Source: Microbulbifer sp. MKSA007 (lineage in GTDB: Bacteria; Pseudomonadota; Gammaproteobacteria; Pseudomonadales; Cellvibrionaceae). From it: a DNA stretch of 64,000 nucleotides. The DNA lies in assembly GCA_032615215.1 (NCBI GenBank), contig CP128433.1:2129501-2193500 (forward strand), given 5' to 3'. The notes under the pieces are model-generated. The model was not told where the DNA came from. It worked only from the letters and a program-made list of their open reading frames with translations, and did no database searches. A program made the position numbers and the translations under genes. How positions within the stretch are numbered: the stretch's first letter is position 1; every line of letters begins with the position of its first letter. Of the stretch, positions 25,251 to 33,934 are shown one piece after another.

Positions 25251-27419
25251 ATGCATGAAACAATTGGTTTGGTATCAAGTTTGCTTTTGAGTTTTTCGAT
25301 GTCTGTTGTCGGCGAAATTGATGCTAGCGATGATAAAGTGAAGCGCCTGGATTTACAGGGGCAGATTGATACAAAGGCTCCCTTATCAAAGACCTTATGG
25401 GCGGGAGCGCATAATGCCTATGCATCCTATCAGTGGGATCAGGGTGTATATACCGATGTAAACCAGTGGTACGCGCCGGAGAAATTATTCAGTCGGGGAA
25501 TACGTCTGGTCGAATATGATACTTACCCTGCTTCCAATTTCAGCTCAACACCGCACCTGTGTCATATGGGCCTGGAAGAGGCCACTATGTGTATTTATAT
25601 GTTTGGCACAGCTGCAACGCTGGGGGATGGGCTGGATGAGATTAAGGATTTTCTTGAAGATAATAACGATGAAGTCATATTCCTAAAGTTTGAGGCTTAC
25701 GATTCTGATTACCACCAGAACTTCCGCAATAAGATTGGTGAGAAAATTGAAAGCAGGTTGGGGGATCTGGTATTTAAGCCTACCGACTGGGGCTATACAG
25801 AAGATGATTGCGCCTCCCTGCCGGCGCAAACACTGACTAAACAGGATGTGTTGGATGCGGGACGCAACGTTATCCTATTTATTCAGGTGCCCAGAGAGTA
25901 TCCGCACACTGGTGATAACAATCTGTGTGATTACCATGACGAGTCAAACACATCGAAATTCAGACGTAATGTCTGGATCGGTGTGGATGAAATGGATGCA
26001 TCTGGAAACCTCACTTCTAATGAGCCACTTGCACAAAATTCCAGCCAGCTAACAGCAGATATCGACGGTAATGCCAGCGCAATCAGCCACTACAACAATG
26101 GGAATTTAAGTGTCGCCCTGGATGCAACAACGGAATATAGCAAGGATGACATCAAGTATTCCGGCAGTGAGATCCTGGAGAAAGCAGTATCTGGGTATAA
26201 CATGCTTGAGTTGGCGCTGGTGGAGGCCAATGCGACCACTATAGGTGCCTCTAAAGCACCCCAGATTGAAGATTTTACGTGGTCTTGGCGGAATGACTCT
26301 CCCAGTGGCAGCAATAGTTGCGCCTGGTTAAGTAATGACGGTGAAATTCGTGACTATAGCTGTAGCACGGAGCGAGTGTTTGCCTGTGTGGACGATGAGC
26401 GAAACTGGCACATCAGCAGTGCATCGGGGACTTGGAGTGAAGGTTACTCCGCCTGTGAAGCTGATGGCTACCGCTATGGAATGCCTTATAACGCTTTGGA
26501 AAATGCCACGCTCTATGCCAAGAGGAATTCAGAAGGTGTAACTACCTCGGTTTGGGTGAATTACTACGAACCATTTGATGGGTTCTGGATCGCCAACCAA
26601 GATAGTTACTCGGATTTTGGCTACATCAAAAAAGATGCCGTGGGTGGTACCGGAGGTGATGCGTTTGATTCAATCGACCTGGTAAAACGCAAACTGCTCG
26701 GCAGCGGCACTATGAATCTGAAATCTGTCCAGATTCGTTCCGGTGGCCGAATTGATGGTTTTAAAGCTTGCTATGAATTTAAGCAATCCCTAAGTCATGC
26801 CACAGCCAGTGATCATGAATACTGTATTGAATATGGTGATGGAGATGGGGGCTCGATGGGGAGTGTACTGAGTTTCAACTCCGCCAGCAGCGAGTATTTG
26901 GATGACGTTAAAATTTGTGTCGACGATGAAAAGCATGAAACGGGTAGTGTTTACTACCTTAAATTGACGTCGAGCAATGGCTCATCTATTTCCGGGGGCA
27001 CTCAGCAGGGGACTTGTACAACTTATTCTTCCACTTCATCCCAGCAAATTTTTGCTTTCCACGGGCGCCACGGTGATGAAATCGATGCTTTGGGCGTGCA
27101 CAAGTTATCCAACAGCTTGGTAAACCCAGGGTACTACGCAACCGAGTGGCTGGACCTGGATGATCCCTCCTCAGGTGGCATTGATTATGAGAGCTTTAAC
27201 GAACACAAGTCAGCGGGAAATATCAGCAATAGCTGTGCTGTCAGTGATGTTGCTGGTATTGAGGCAAGGGTTGTTGATACGAAGTTGGATTATTCCTTAA
27301 CCGGCGAAAGCATGCATATTGGCGATATCGGCACTAATTACCGCTTCTTCTGTGCAACAGAGGATTGTAGTGACTACGAAGTAAAGTATTTCTTCTCTAA
27401 CGCAGCCTGCCTACCTTAA
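25251..27419 (+). CDS. Secreted PI-PLC-like phosphodiesterase with C-type-lectin-like, jacalin-like and WxxW segments
   Basis: A 722-residue protein with a hydrophobic N-terminus (about residues 5-20). Residues about 45-330 look like a PI-PLC X-type domain: GAHNAYASY with His54, RGIRLVEYDTYP, and LCHMG with His105, the two catalytic His. Residues about 340-450 resemble a C-type-lectin-like fold (FTWSWRND, SCAWLSNDG, FACVDDERNWHIS, GYRYGMPYNALENATLY). Residues about 462-620 have jacalin features: GGTGGDAFDSID, IRSGGRIDGF, FAFHGRHGDEIDALGV. Residues about 625-722 resemble the WxxW domain of mucins and CILP (EWLDLDDPSSGGIDYESF, then several Cys). Probable role: a secreted lipid or glycan-lipid phosphodiesterase with glycan-binding modules. 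Domain calls are by eye. AGGAAAAG precedes the ATG. Confidence 0.75.
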   Translation: MHETIGLVSSLLLSFSMSVVGEIDASDDKVKRLDLQGQIDTKAPLSKTLWAGAHNAYASYQWDQGVYTDVNQWYAPEKLFSRGIRLVEYDTYPASNFSSTPHLCHMGLEEATMCIYMFGTAATLGDGLDEIKDFLEDNNDEVIFLKFEAYDSDYHQNFRNKIGEKIESRLGDLVFKPTDWGYTEDDCASLPAQTLTKQDVLDAGRNVILFIQVPREYPHTGDNNLCDYHDESNTSKFRRNVWIGVDEMDASGNLTSNEPLAQNSSQLTADIDGNASAISHYNNGNLSVALDATTEYSKDDIKYSGSEILEKAVSGYNMLELALVEANATTIGASKAPQIEDFTWSWRNDSPSGSNSCAWLSNDGEIRDYSCSTERVFACVDDERNWHISSASGTWSEGYSACEADGYRYGMPYNALENATLYAKRNSEGVTTSVWVNYYEPFDGFWIANQDSYSDFGYIKKDAVGGTGGDAFDSIDLVKRKLLGSGTMNLKSVQIRSGGRIDGFKACYEFKQSLSHATASDHEYCIEYGDGDGGSMGSVLSFNSASSEYLDDVKICVDDEKHETGSVYYLKLTSSNGSSISGGTQQGTCTTYSSTSSQQIFAFHGRHGDEIDALGVHKLSNSLVNPGYYATEWLDLDDPSSGGIDYESFNEHKSAGNISNSCAVSDVAGIEARVVDTKLDYSLTGESMHIGDIGTNYRFFCATEDCSDYEVKYFFSNAACLP

Positions 27420-27565
27420 CGACTCACAATATCCCGGCGGTGAATATGCTGCCGGGATTCCTCTTACTACTCGCTCACTAAAGGAAGCTCTCTCGGCTGA
27501 ATACGGGGATTTCGCCTATAGTCGAACTCAAGCAATGTGCGGTATCAATCGGCAGAGCGAAGCCC

Positions 27566-28015
27566 ATGAAATATGACGAGATACATGAGGATCATGCTGA
27601 TCCCCTGATCAACCAATTACATCGAGCAATAAAATATGCCGTTAAATTTCTCGCCATTCTTATGGTGTTGGTCATATTCTGGACCATTGCGGATGTCGTC
27701 TATGTACTTTATGAAAGGCTAATGGAGACGCCATTCCTATTGCTTGATATGGAAGATATCCTCGAGACTTTTGGGGCCTTTCTCGCCGTTCTTATTGCCA
27801 TTGAAATTTTCACTAATATCCGACTCTACCTGGGTACAAATGTGATACCGGTGCAATTGGTATTGGCTACAGCCTTAATGGCTGTAGCTCGGAAGGTTAT
27901 TGTGCTCGACTTAAAATTTGTTAATGCGGAGCAAATAGTCGGTATTGCCCTGGTGACTATCGCCCTGGGAGTTTCCTACTGGCTGGTGAGGGAAAAAAGT
28001 AATAAACCTGGTTAG
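27566..28015 (+). CDS. PsiE-family membrane protein
   Basis: A 149-residue membrane protein with four hydrophobic segments (about residues 28-50, 66-86, 98-115, 122-142). The pattern LLDMEDILETFGAFLAVLIAIEIFTNIRLYL and VARKVIVLDLK matches phosphate-starvation-inducible PsiE proteins, whose biochemical role is unknown. It is a single gene; no pho box was recognised upstream. Confidence 0.75.
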   Translation: MKYDEIHEDHADPLINQLHRAIKYAVKFLAILMVLVIFWTIADVVYVLYERLMETPFLLLDMEDILETFGAFLAVLIAIEIFTNIRLYLGTNVIPVQLVLATALMAVARKVIVLDLKFVNAEQIVGIALVTIALGVSYWLVREKSNKPG

Positions 28016-28140
28016 TACTTGTGATTTTTTGTCCTTGATAATGCTCACTTTATGATTTTATTTTTTGTATTTATACAGTTGACCAAAATAGAATCATATC
28101 GTTAACTGCATTAATAGCTACTTACAATAGTTAGCCCGAA

Positions 28141-29226
28141 CTAAGAGAGCCGGGCATTTGGCTGAGTGCCAAATCCACGATAAACCTTATTAATGAATAG
28201 GTCTTTCTGCTTCAACCGAACGAGGTGGTTGCAGGTTGTTACTGCGAAAGGTAACTGTACTAATCCTTGCTTCTGGCCAATGGGAACTAGTGCCATTAGT
28301 GGGTTTCGTTTATAGCTTTTGGTACTTTTTCCTGTTCTATTTCTGGCGATGGCCTTTGCCAGGTATTCACCTTGCTGAGAGGCGAGGTAGCCCAGTTTGG
28401 CCTCACCAATATCGGCAATATCTCCGAGTGCATACAAGCTTGGTTCGTCAGTAACTTGAAGTCTGTTATCGACTTTCACAAATCCCTGCTGATTAAGGAT
28501 ATGCGCTAAGTGCGGTTTTAGGTAATCATTGTTGGGCAGCGCACCAATTGCTTCAAAAACCAGGTCTGCATCGCTGGCTTGGCCATTGTTGAGATTTATA
28601 TAGCGGCCATTCTGATTTTGGTAGCGGCTGTTAAACTGAATTTCTACACCTAAATTCACTAATTGTTTCTGGGCTTTGATCTGTGCTTTAGGCTTGAAGT
28701 TGTCCAATAAGACCTCTTTATTGTGTGCCAGAATTACTTGAGTTCTCGGCATAGCGTGTGCGACCTCTCCCGCCAATTCGACTCCAACGACTCCTCCTCC
28801 TATCACCATGACTTTCCTTGCTTGTTTCAGTCGCCGGTGCTCGTCCAACAGTTCTTGGTTCCGGGATTGAATATCCATTGCTGAAAGGGATTTGGCTAAC
28901 GGCATGCTCGGATATCGGGTGCCAGAGGCGAGTATGGCGCTGTTGAAATGTAACTCTGTTCCATCTGCCAAACGCGCTGATTTCGCAGACATTTCAATTA
29001 CATCTCCCTGAATGAAGCGGCCATAGAAAAAGTCTCTATAGTACTTGCGCGCTTGATTCCCGGTGCTGGATGGATCGGTTACATTGCGCAAGGTGGCAAA
29101 AGTGACTTCGAAATAATCTTTTTTGTCTACCAGAATGGTATGGACGCCATTTCTTTCCAGTACTTGCGCGACAGACACACCGGCGAAACCACCGCCTACT
29201 ATCAATACTTCCGCTTTAATTACCAT
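28141..29226 (-). CDS. FAD-dependent NAD(P)H oxidoreductase (NDH-2/AIFM2-like)
   Basis: A 361-residue two-dinucleotide-fold flavoprotein. EVLIVGGGFAGVSVAQVL is the FAD-binding GxGxxG, ILASGTRYP follows the first fold, MVIGGGVVGVELAGEVA is the NAD(P) motif, and SLYALGDIAD is the C-terminal FAD-contact motif. It resembles AIFM2/NDH-2-like quinone reductases. The ATG at 29226 was taken over an in-frame TTG at 29235. It is divergent from the LysR gene, across a strong palindrome, so it is probably that regulator's target. Confidence 0.85.
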   Translation of the reverse strand: MVIKAEVLIVGGGFAGVSVAQVLERNGVHTILVDKKDYFEVTFATLRNVTDPSSTGNQARKYYRDFFYGRFIQGDVIEMSAKSARLADGTELHFNSAILASGTRYPSMPLAKSLSAMDIQSRNQELLDEHRRLKQARKVMVIGGGVVGVELAGEVAHAMPRTQVILAHNKEVLLDNFKPKAQIKAQKQLVNLGVEIQFNSRYQNQNGRYINLNNGQASDADLVFEAIGALPNNDYLKPHLAHILNQQGFVKVDNRLQVTDEPSLYALGDIADIGEAKLGYLASQQGEYLAKAIARNRTGKSTKSYKRNPLMALVPIGQKQGLVQLPFAVTTCNHLVRLKQKDLFINKVYRGFGTQPNARLS

Positions 29227-29309
29227 ATTTTTCAACCATTAGAGGGTGTACAGGTCATTTGAATCCATTTTATGGTGTAGCGAATATGCTGTGAATGTGT
29301 GATTATGAG

Positions 29310-29339
29310 ACTCTGATGTGCATATTTGCACATCAGAGT
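29310..29339. promoter_or_regulatory. Palindromic candidate operator between oxidoreductase and LysR gene
   Basis: ACTCTGATGTGCA (29310-29322) and TGCACATCAGAGT (29327-29339) are perfect 13-bp arms around a TATT centre, 21 bases before the LysR start codon. It could be the LysR binding site (autoregulation) or a hairpin in the leader. Confidence 0.7.
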
Positions 29340-29360
29340 ATGGGGGACTTTAGGTAAATA

Positions 29361-30221
29361 ATGGATAAATGGACTGAGTTAAGGACCGCTTACAAGCTGG
29401 CCAAGCTAGGCACTCTGAGTGCAACGGCCCAAGAGATTGATATTCATAGGTCCACCGTGATGCGCCATATTAATGTACTGGAGGAGAGCCTTGGGGTTGT
29501 ACTATTTCAGCGCAATGACAAAGGCTATATTCCAACGGAGGCGGGGCTGGATGTTATGCGACTGGGGGAGGTGACGGACAGCCATTTTTCCCAGTTGTCC
29601 TCGCGGTTACAAAGCAAAGAACAGAATTTGCAAGGCAAGCTCACCATCACCTCTGTCGGCGAGATGGTAGACCTGTTGATGCCGCTCATTAGACAGTACC
29701 AGACCCAGCACCCAGGTATGCTTGTCAATTTAATCGGGGACCTACGCAATTTTAACCTAGAGTACGGTGAAGCTGATATTGCAATTCGTGTCGGTGAGAA
29801 ACCAACGACACCTGATAATATCGTGCTGCCATTTTTCACTACAGAATTCGTTTTCTATGCACACAAATCCTATGTTGAAGAGTATGGGCTTCCCGATAAA
29901 AGTAATCTTCAAGAGCACAGGTTTCTGGCTTTAGGTGATCGTCCGTTACACTTTGACTGGAATGAATGGGTTTATAATCATATCCACGATCAAAATATTG
30001 TCCTGACTACTTCCAGTCAGCAAATTCTTAACCAGGCAATGCTTTCTGGTTGTGGCATTGGCGCCATGCCGAGAATTCTGGCTAAAAAATTTGAAGACAT
30101 TATTGAGATTCCTACGCCTGAAAGCTGGCAAATCTCAACTTGGATACTTGTTCATCGCGATATGTTTAATATGCCAAAAATCCGTGAGTTTCTTAGCATC
30201 TTAAAGCTCTGGCAAAAATGA
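29361..30221 (+). CDS. LysR-family transcriptional regulator
   Basis: A 286-residue LysR regulator: HTH with AYKLAKLGTLSATAQEIDIHRSTVMRHINVLEESLGVVLFQR near residues 10-52, then linker and effector domain with GELTIT-type start (GKLTITSVGEMVDLLMPLI), ADIAIRV and SGCGIGAMPRILA. It probably controls the divergent FAD oxidoreductase. AGG is close upstream of the ATG. Its last 70 bases overlap the convergent EamA gene on the other strand. Confidence 0.9.
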   Translation: MDKWTELRTAYKLAKLGTLSATAQEIDIHRSTVMRHINVLEESLGVVLFQRNDKGYIPTEAGLDVMRLGEVTDSHFSQLSSRLQSKEQNLQGKLTITSVGEMVDLLMPLIRQYQTQHPGMLVNLIGDLRNFNLEYGEADIAIRVGEKPTTPDNIVLPFFTTEFVFYAHKSYVEEYGLPDKSNLQEHRFLALGDRPLHFDWNEWVYNHIHDQNIVLTTSSQQILNQAMLSGCGIGAMPRILAKKFEDIIEIPTPESWQISTWILVHRDMFNMPKIREFLSILKLWQK

Positions 30222-31063
30222 ACAATGCCAAGTGCCAGCCCAGAGAAAATCATAACAGCGGCTATAAACTTTTCGGGACCAATCGATTCTCCAGTTAATA
30301 ACCAACTAAAAAAGAGTCCAAAAACGGGGCAGAGTAAACCTAAAGGTGCAACAGTAGACAGCGGGTACTTAATGATTAACCGGTTCCAGAACCAGTATCC
30401 CAGCAGGGTGGTTGGGTAGGCCTGAAACAATATGGAGAAAATCAACTTTCCACTAAGGTTGTTTTGTATTTCATAAAATACATCCGCACCACTTTGAATA
30501 TAGGTAGCAGCGAACAGTGGTAACGGTGCAAATAATAGCCCCCAGACAATAAAGCTAAATACGTGCTGTGTGCCACTGGCCTTTACTATGAGCCCACTGA
30601 TGCTCCAGCTGGTAGCCGCTATTAAGATAAGTGCAATACTGATTAGGGGTACAGTGCCATCTTCAACCATCAAACTTAATAACAGCCCTCCCAAGGCAAG
30701 TAGAGCCCCAAGAGCTTTCTGCGGGATAATTTTTTCTTTCAGGAATACCCAGCCAAATAGTAAGCTAATCGCAACATTTACTTGCAAAAGAAGTGAGGCC
30801 ATACCCGCAGAGAGTCCGCTAGAAATTGCCCAGGTGGCCATCCCCCAAACCCCACAGCCAAAAGTCAGGCTGTAGGCCAGAACGTACTTCCAGCTGGCTG
30901 TCGGTCTGGAAACAAAAAGCACTGCCGGAAAGGCTGCCAAAGAAAAGCGTAAAGCCACCAGAAGGAGTGGGTCCAGATCTTCCGTTCCCATCTGAATAAC
31001 GATGAAGTTGAAACCCCACATTGCCATTAGTAGCACACCAAGTAATAAATCCGAGTACCGCAT
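30152..31063 (-). CDS. EamA/DMT-superfamily transporter, paired with the MocR gene
   Basis: A 303-residue membrane protein with ten hydrophobic segments in two EamA repeats (about residues 4-135 and 145-275). AMWGFNFIVIQMG in the first helix and VAPLGLLCPVFGLFFSWLLTGE in the ninth helix are typical of exporter-type DMT proteins such as YedA/RhtA-like amino-acid exporters. The ATG at 31063 has GGAGGGG about 5 bases upstream, so it is preferred to the TTG at 31075. It diverges from a MocR regulator, a frequent arrangement, so it may export an amine or amino acid sensed by that regulator. Its 3-prime end overlaps the LysR gene. Confidence 0.82.
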   Translation of the reverse strand: MRYSDLLLGVLLMAMWGFNFIVIQMGTEDLDPLLLVALRFSLAAFPAVLFVSRPTASWKYVLAYSLTFGCGVWGMATWAISSGLSAGMASLLLQVNVAISLLFGWVFLKEKIIPQKALGALLALGGLLLSLMVEDGTVPLISIALILIAATSWSISGLIVKASGTQHVFSFIVWGLLFAPLPLFAATYIQSGADVFYEIQNNLSGKLIFSILFQAYPTTLLGYWFWNRLIIKYPLSTVAPLGLLCPVFGLFFSWLLTGESIGPEKFIAAVMIFSGLALGIVHFCQSFKMLRNSRIFGILNISR

Positions 31064-31110
31064 CAGCCCCTCCAATTTGTCTCGGGGCTAACTATCCAAG
31101 AAATGAAAAA

Positions 31111-31150
31111 AGGTATACAGATGCAATTTTTGTATAAAATAGGTATACAG
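31111..31150. promoter_or_regulatory. Direct-repeat operator of the MocR type
   Basis: AGGTATACAG occurs twice, at 31111-31120 and 31141-31150, exactly 30 bases apart and on the same strand, around a TATAAAAT that looks like a -10 box. MocR regulators such as GabR and PdxR bind pairs of direct repeats about three turns apart, so this is a good candidate site for the adjacent regulator. Confidence 0.7.
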
Positions 31151-31182
31151 TTTGGGCGGAGACGGAATCGGGGAGGGGATAG

Positions 31183-32583
31183 GTGCGATATAAAGAGCTT
31201 GCCGAACGCTGTATAGAGGATATTCAGTCAGGGAGAATACCGAGCGGTCATAAACTACCGTCCCTCAGGCGGTTCGCTGCACAAAACGAAGTGAGCCTGA
31301 CAACAGCCCAAAGCACCTACTACTTGCTGGAGGAGCTGGGCTGGGCGAAGGTTCGACCGCAATCTGGATTCTTTGCCTCAGTTCCTCCCAGCAGTAACCC
31401 GCCTCCCATAATGCCCGCATTCACCTGCCGAACAACAGATCCAGTAAATCACGATTGCTATTTCCGTGGGTTGGGAACAGGGCCATTGGGTGTTGCGTCT
31501 TTATCTCCAGAGCTATTGCCGTTAGATTCCCTGGAGCGCAGTATGCGGCGGGCAACCCGAGAGGCTGGCGCCAGGATGCATGGCTATCCGGTTTCCTCTG
31601 GGGAGCCGCTTTTGCGCAGTGCGCTTAGCGCACACTTTGCCAGCTATGATTTGCATTTCTCTGCCAATGAATTAGTAGTGACGAATGGTTGTATGGATGC
31701 CGTCCGCACGGCGATTGCCATTACGACTAAGCCCGGTGAAGCGGTTGCGATCAGTTCTCCTTGTTACAACGGTCTTCTTAATCTGTTGGCTTTGATGGGG
31801 CGAAAAGTTGTTGAGATACCGACTGTTGAAAACGGCTTAGACCTTGCACAGCTAGAGCGCTATATGCAGCAGGGATTGGTCCAAGCGGGTCTTTTTAGTA
31901 GCAGTCATATGAATCCTACGGGCGTGTCCCTGAGCTCGGAGCAGAAAGAGAACCTGGCCGCACTGGCTGGTAAATATCGGGTTCCAATTGTCGAGGATGA
32001 TGTGTATTTGGAACTCGGATTTCAAAGAAGTCTGCCCATGCCCGTGCGCTACTGGGACCGGAGCGGGTATGTGCTTTGGTGTGGCTCTATCTCCAAGACA
32101 TTGAGCGCAGGCTATCGCCTGGGGTGGTGCTTACCAGGAAGGTATCGAAAACAATATGAACGCTATCGATTTACCGAAAGTTTCGGTGTGAACTTGCCCG
32201 TCCAATTAGCGGTAGCCGATTTCATCGGTACTACTCAATACTCCCGTCATGTGCAGGGGCTCAAGCAAAAGCTTGCCTTCCAGGTCGCATCCTATCGCAA
32301 CTACTTAAGTTCAAACTTGCCCGATGAATCGCGCATCAGTGATCCCCATGGAGGAATGGTGATTTGGTTGCAGATCCCAGGGTTGGATAGCCGGAGTCTT
32401 TGCCGTATGGCTTCCGAAGAAAATATAGCCTTGTTGGGCGGTGCAGATTTTAGCACGCTTGATCTCTACGGTGATTGTGTGCGGGTGAATTGTGGTTGGC
32501 CGCTTGAAGGTAAAGATAGAGGGAAGGCTGAGGCCGGATTTCAGTTGGAACGTTTTATCGAGTTAACTCACTTATGCCGATAA
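31183..32583 (+). CDS. MocR-family regulator with aminotransferase domain
   Basis: A 466-residue protein: GntR-type winged helix at residues 1-65 (MRYKELAERCIEDIQSGRI, GHKLPSLRRFAAQNEVSLTTAQSTYYLLEELGWA) and a fold-type I aminotransferase-like domain with NPTG, VEDDVYLEL and ISKTLSAGYRLGW; Lys305 is the PLP-binding Lys. MocR proteins sense amines or PLP by forming aldimines and do not usually act as enzymes. The GTG at 31183 has GGGAGGGG upstream. It is divergent from the EamA transporter, the likely target, through the direct repeats at 31111. Confidence 0.9.
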   Translation: MRYKELAERCIEDIQSGRIPSGHKLPSLRRFAAQNEVSLTTAQSTYYLLEELGWAKVRPQSGFFASVPPSSNPPPIMPAFTCRTTDPVNHDCYFRGLGTGPLGVASLSPELLPLDSLERSMRRATREAGARMHGYPVSSGEPLLRSALSAHFASYDLHFSANELVVTNGCMDAVRTAIAITTKPGEAVAISSPCYNGLLNLLALMGRKVVEIPTVENGLDLAQLERYMQQGLVQAGLFSSSHMNPTGVSLSSEQKENLAALAGKYRVPIVEDDVYLELGFQRSLPMPVRYWDRSGYVLWCGSISKTLSAGYRLGWCLPGRYRKQYERYRFTESFGVNLPVQLAVADFIGTTQYSRHVQGLKQKLAFQVASYRNYLSSNLPDESRISDPHGGMVIWLQIPGLDSRSLCRMASEENIALLGGADFSTLDLYGDCVRVNCGWPLEGKDRGKAEAGFQLERFIELTHLCR

Positions 32584-32717
32584 TTAATATTATTCAGATA
32601 TTCACAACCTTGGAAGAAGGTACCTGAACTTTCATATCGTTACACTGCTTTTGATAGTTTTTTTCCTCTGCTAGAATCCGCGTCCCTTTTAGGATGATTG
32701 TTCACGGAGGACATCTA

Positions 32718-33488
32718 ATGAAAACTCTTGCCACTTTTACAGCAGCGATTGCTATTGCCGGTGCGGTTCCCGCTCAAGCAGAACAGACTTTTGAACTGCC
32801 TAAGTTCAGTCAGTGTTCTGTAGCGGCTTCTGCAAGTAATACTAATGATCGCGAGGTTTATCGCATCTTTTCAGACTTCTATTATGAAATAGAAGACTCT
32901 CGAGAGTATGCAGTTAAGGCTGTACAAAACTGGGCTGAAAGCTTTGCAGAAGGCTGTGCTGGGGAGACAAGTCAAGTCAGCCTGGATATGGTTCAGTGTG
33001 ATAATTTTATTGGCGGTGCACCAGTTTGCAGAATAGAAAGTGATGAAGGTGATTACGTCATTGTGAAAGACTATGTTGATTCAACCAACGTAGTACTCTC
33101 TCAACATGATCAACAGAATTGGCCAGGAATACACTCCTCGAATGATCAGGAAACGCTGTGGATGGCCAGGCCTGAACTCTGCTATAGCGAGCTTCTGGAA
33201 GGGGGTATTGATTCCCAAGCATATTACCTGGATGCCTATAACTATCGCTACTTTGGTGATTACCGCTATGTATTGGCAAGGAGCAGCCGCGATTTAGTGC
33301 AAACTCTTGACAGACAATACAGTCAGTGTGAATACGATACTTCGGGAATTGAAGCCTACAAAATGCAGTGTTCTGAGACTTCCCAGGGGACGAAGGTGTG
33401 CGCAACTGCACATACTGGAGCCGGCTATTTCGTATTCGTGAGTGACGATCATCACGGTATGCACGTTATTTTCAACCGCTGGGACTGA
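32718..33488 (+). CDS. Exported protein of unknown function
   Basis: A 256-residue protein with a clean signal peptide (MKTLATFTAAIAIAGAVPAQA). The mature part has two similar halves: FSQCSV, FYYEIEDSREYAVKAVQNW, GC, DMVQCDNFIGGAPVCRIESDEGDYVIV, then CYSELLEGG, LARSSRDLVQTLDRQYSQCEY, MQCSETSQGTKVCATAHTGAGYFVFV. Each half holds a Cys pair before a small beta hairpin, so it may be an internal duplication of a disulfide-bonded domain. I do not recognise the family. The ATG at 32718 has GGAGG upstream. Confidence 0.65.
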   Translation: MKTLATFTAAIAIAGAVPAQAEQTFELPKFSQCSVAASASNTNDREVYRIFSDFYYEIEDSREYAVKAVQNWAESFAEGCAGETSQVSLDMVQCDNFIGGAPVCRIESDEGDYVIVKDYVDSTNVVLSQHDQQNWPGIHSSNDQETLWMARPELCYSELLEGGIDSQAYYLDAYNYRYFGDYRYVLARSSRDLVQTLDRQYSQCEYDTSGIEAYKMQCSETSQGTKVCATAHTGAGYFVFVSDDHHGMHVIFNRWD

Positions 33489-33514
33489 TTACACTATTAG
33501 TCCACTTCTAAAGC

Positions 33515-33534
33515 GCCTCCCTGTAAAGGGAGGC
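33515..33534. terminator. Hairpin between convergent genes
   Basis: GCCTCCC (33515-33521) pairs with GGGAGGC (33528-33534), 7 bp with a 6-base loop, midway between two convergent genes. It may end both transcripts; there is no long T run. Confidence 0.5.
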
Positions 33535-33553
33535 ACCTGATAGCGAACCCTAA

Positions 33554-33934
33554 TTAGCTTGCTCTATACAGTGCGCAAAGCTTATTGCCAGCAGGGTCTC
33601 GTAAGTAGGCGAGGTAGATTGGGCCTACGGCGCTATCCCGTACGCCTGGGGGTTCTTCGCAGCTGGTACCACCGTTGGCAATACCTGCAGCATGCCAGGC
33701 ATCAACCTCTTCAGAACTGTTTACTGTAAAGCCAATAGTGCTGCCGTTGCCATGGCTTGCGGGCTCCCCATTGATGGGTTTGGTGATGGCAAAAATACCG
33801 TTGTCATTAAAATAGAAGCAGCGGCCACGATCATCAATAGTGCCGGGTTTGTAACCCAATATTCCAAAAGTGGAATCGTAAAATACCTTTGATTCCTCGA
33901 TATCATTGGCCCCGACCATAATATGACTAAACAT
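33554..33934 (-). CDS. VOC-family (glyoxalase-like) protein
   Basis: A 126-residue protein with one vicinal-oxygen-chelate domain: MFSHIMVGANDIEESKVFYDS at the start and YLAYLRDPAGNKLCALYRA at the end, with possible metal ligands His4 and the acidic residue region near the C-terminus. These small proteins act as dioxygenases, isomerases or resistance proteins; the substrate here is unknown. The ATG at 33934 has AAGGTG upstream and is preferred over the GTG at 33943. Confidence 0.78.
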   Translation of the reverse strand: MFSHIMVGANDIEESKVFYDSTFGILGYKPGTIDDRGRCFYFNDNGIFAITKPINGEPASHGNGSTIGFTVNSSEEVDAWHAAGIANGGTSCEEPPGVRDSAVGPIYLAYLRDPAGNKLCALYRAS

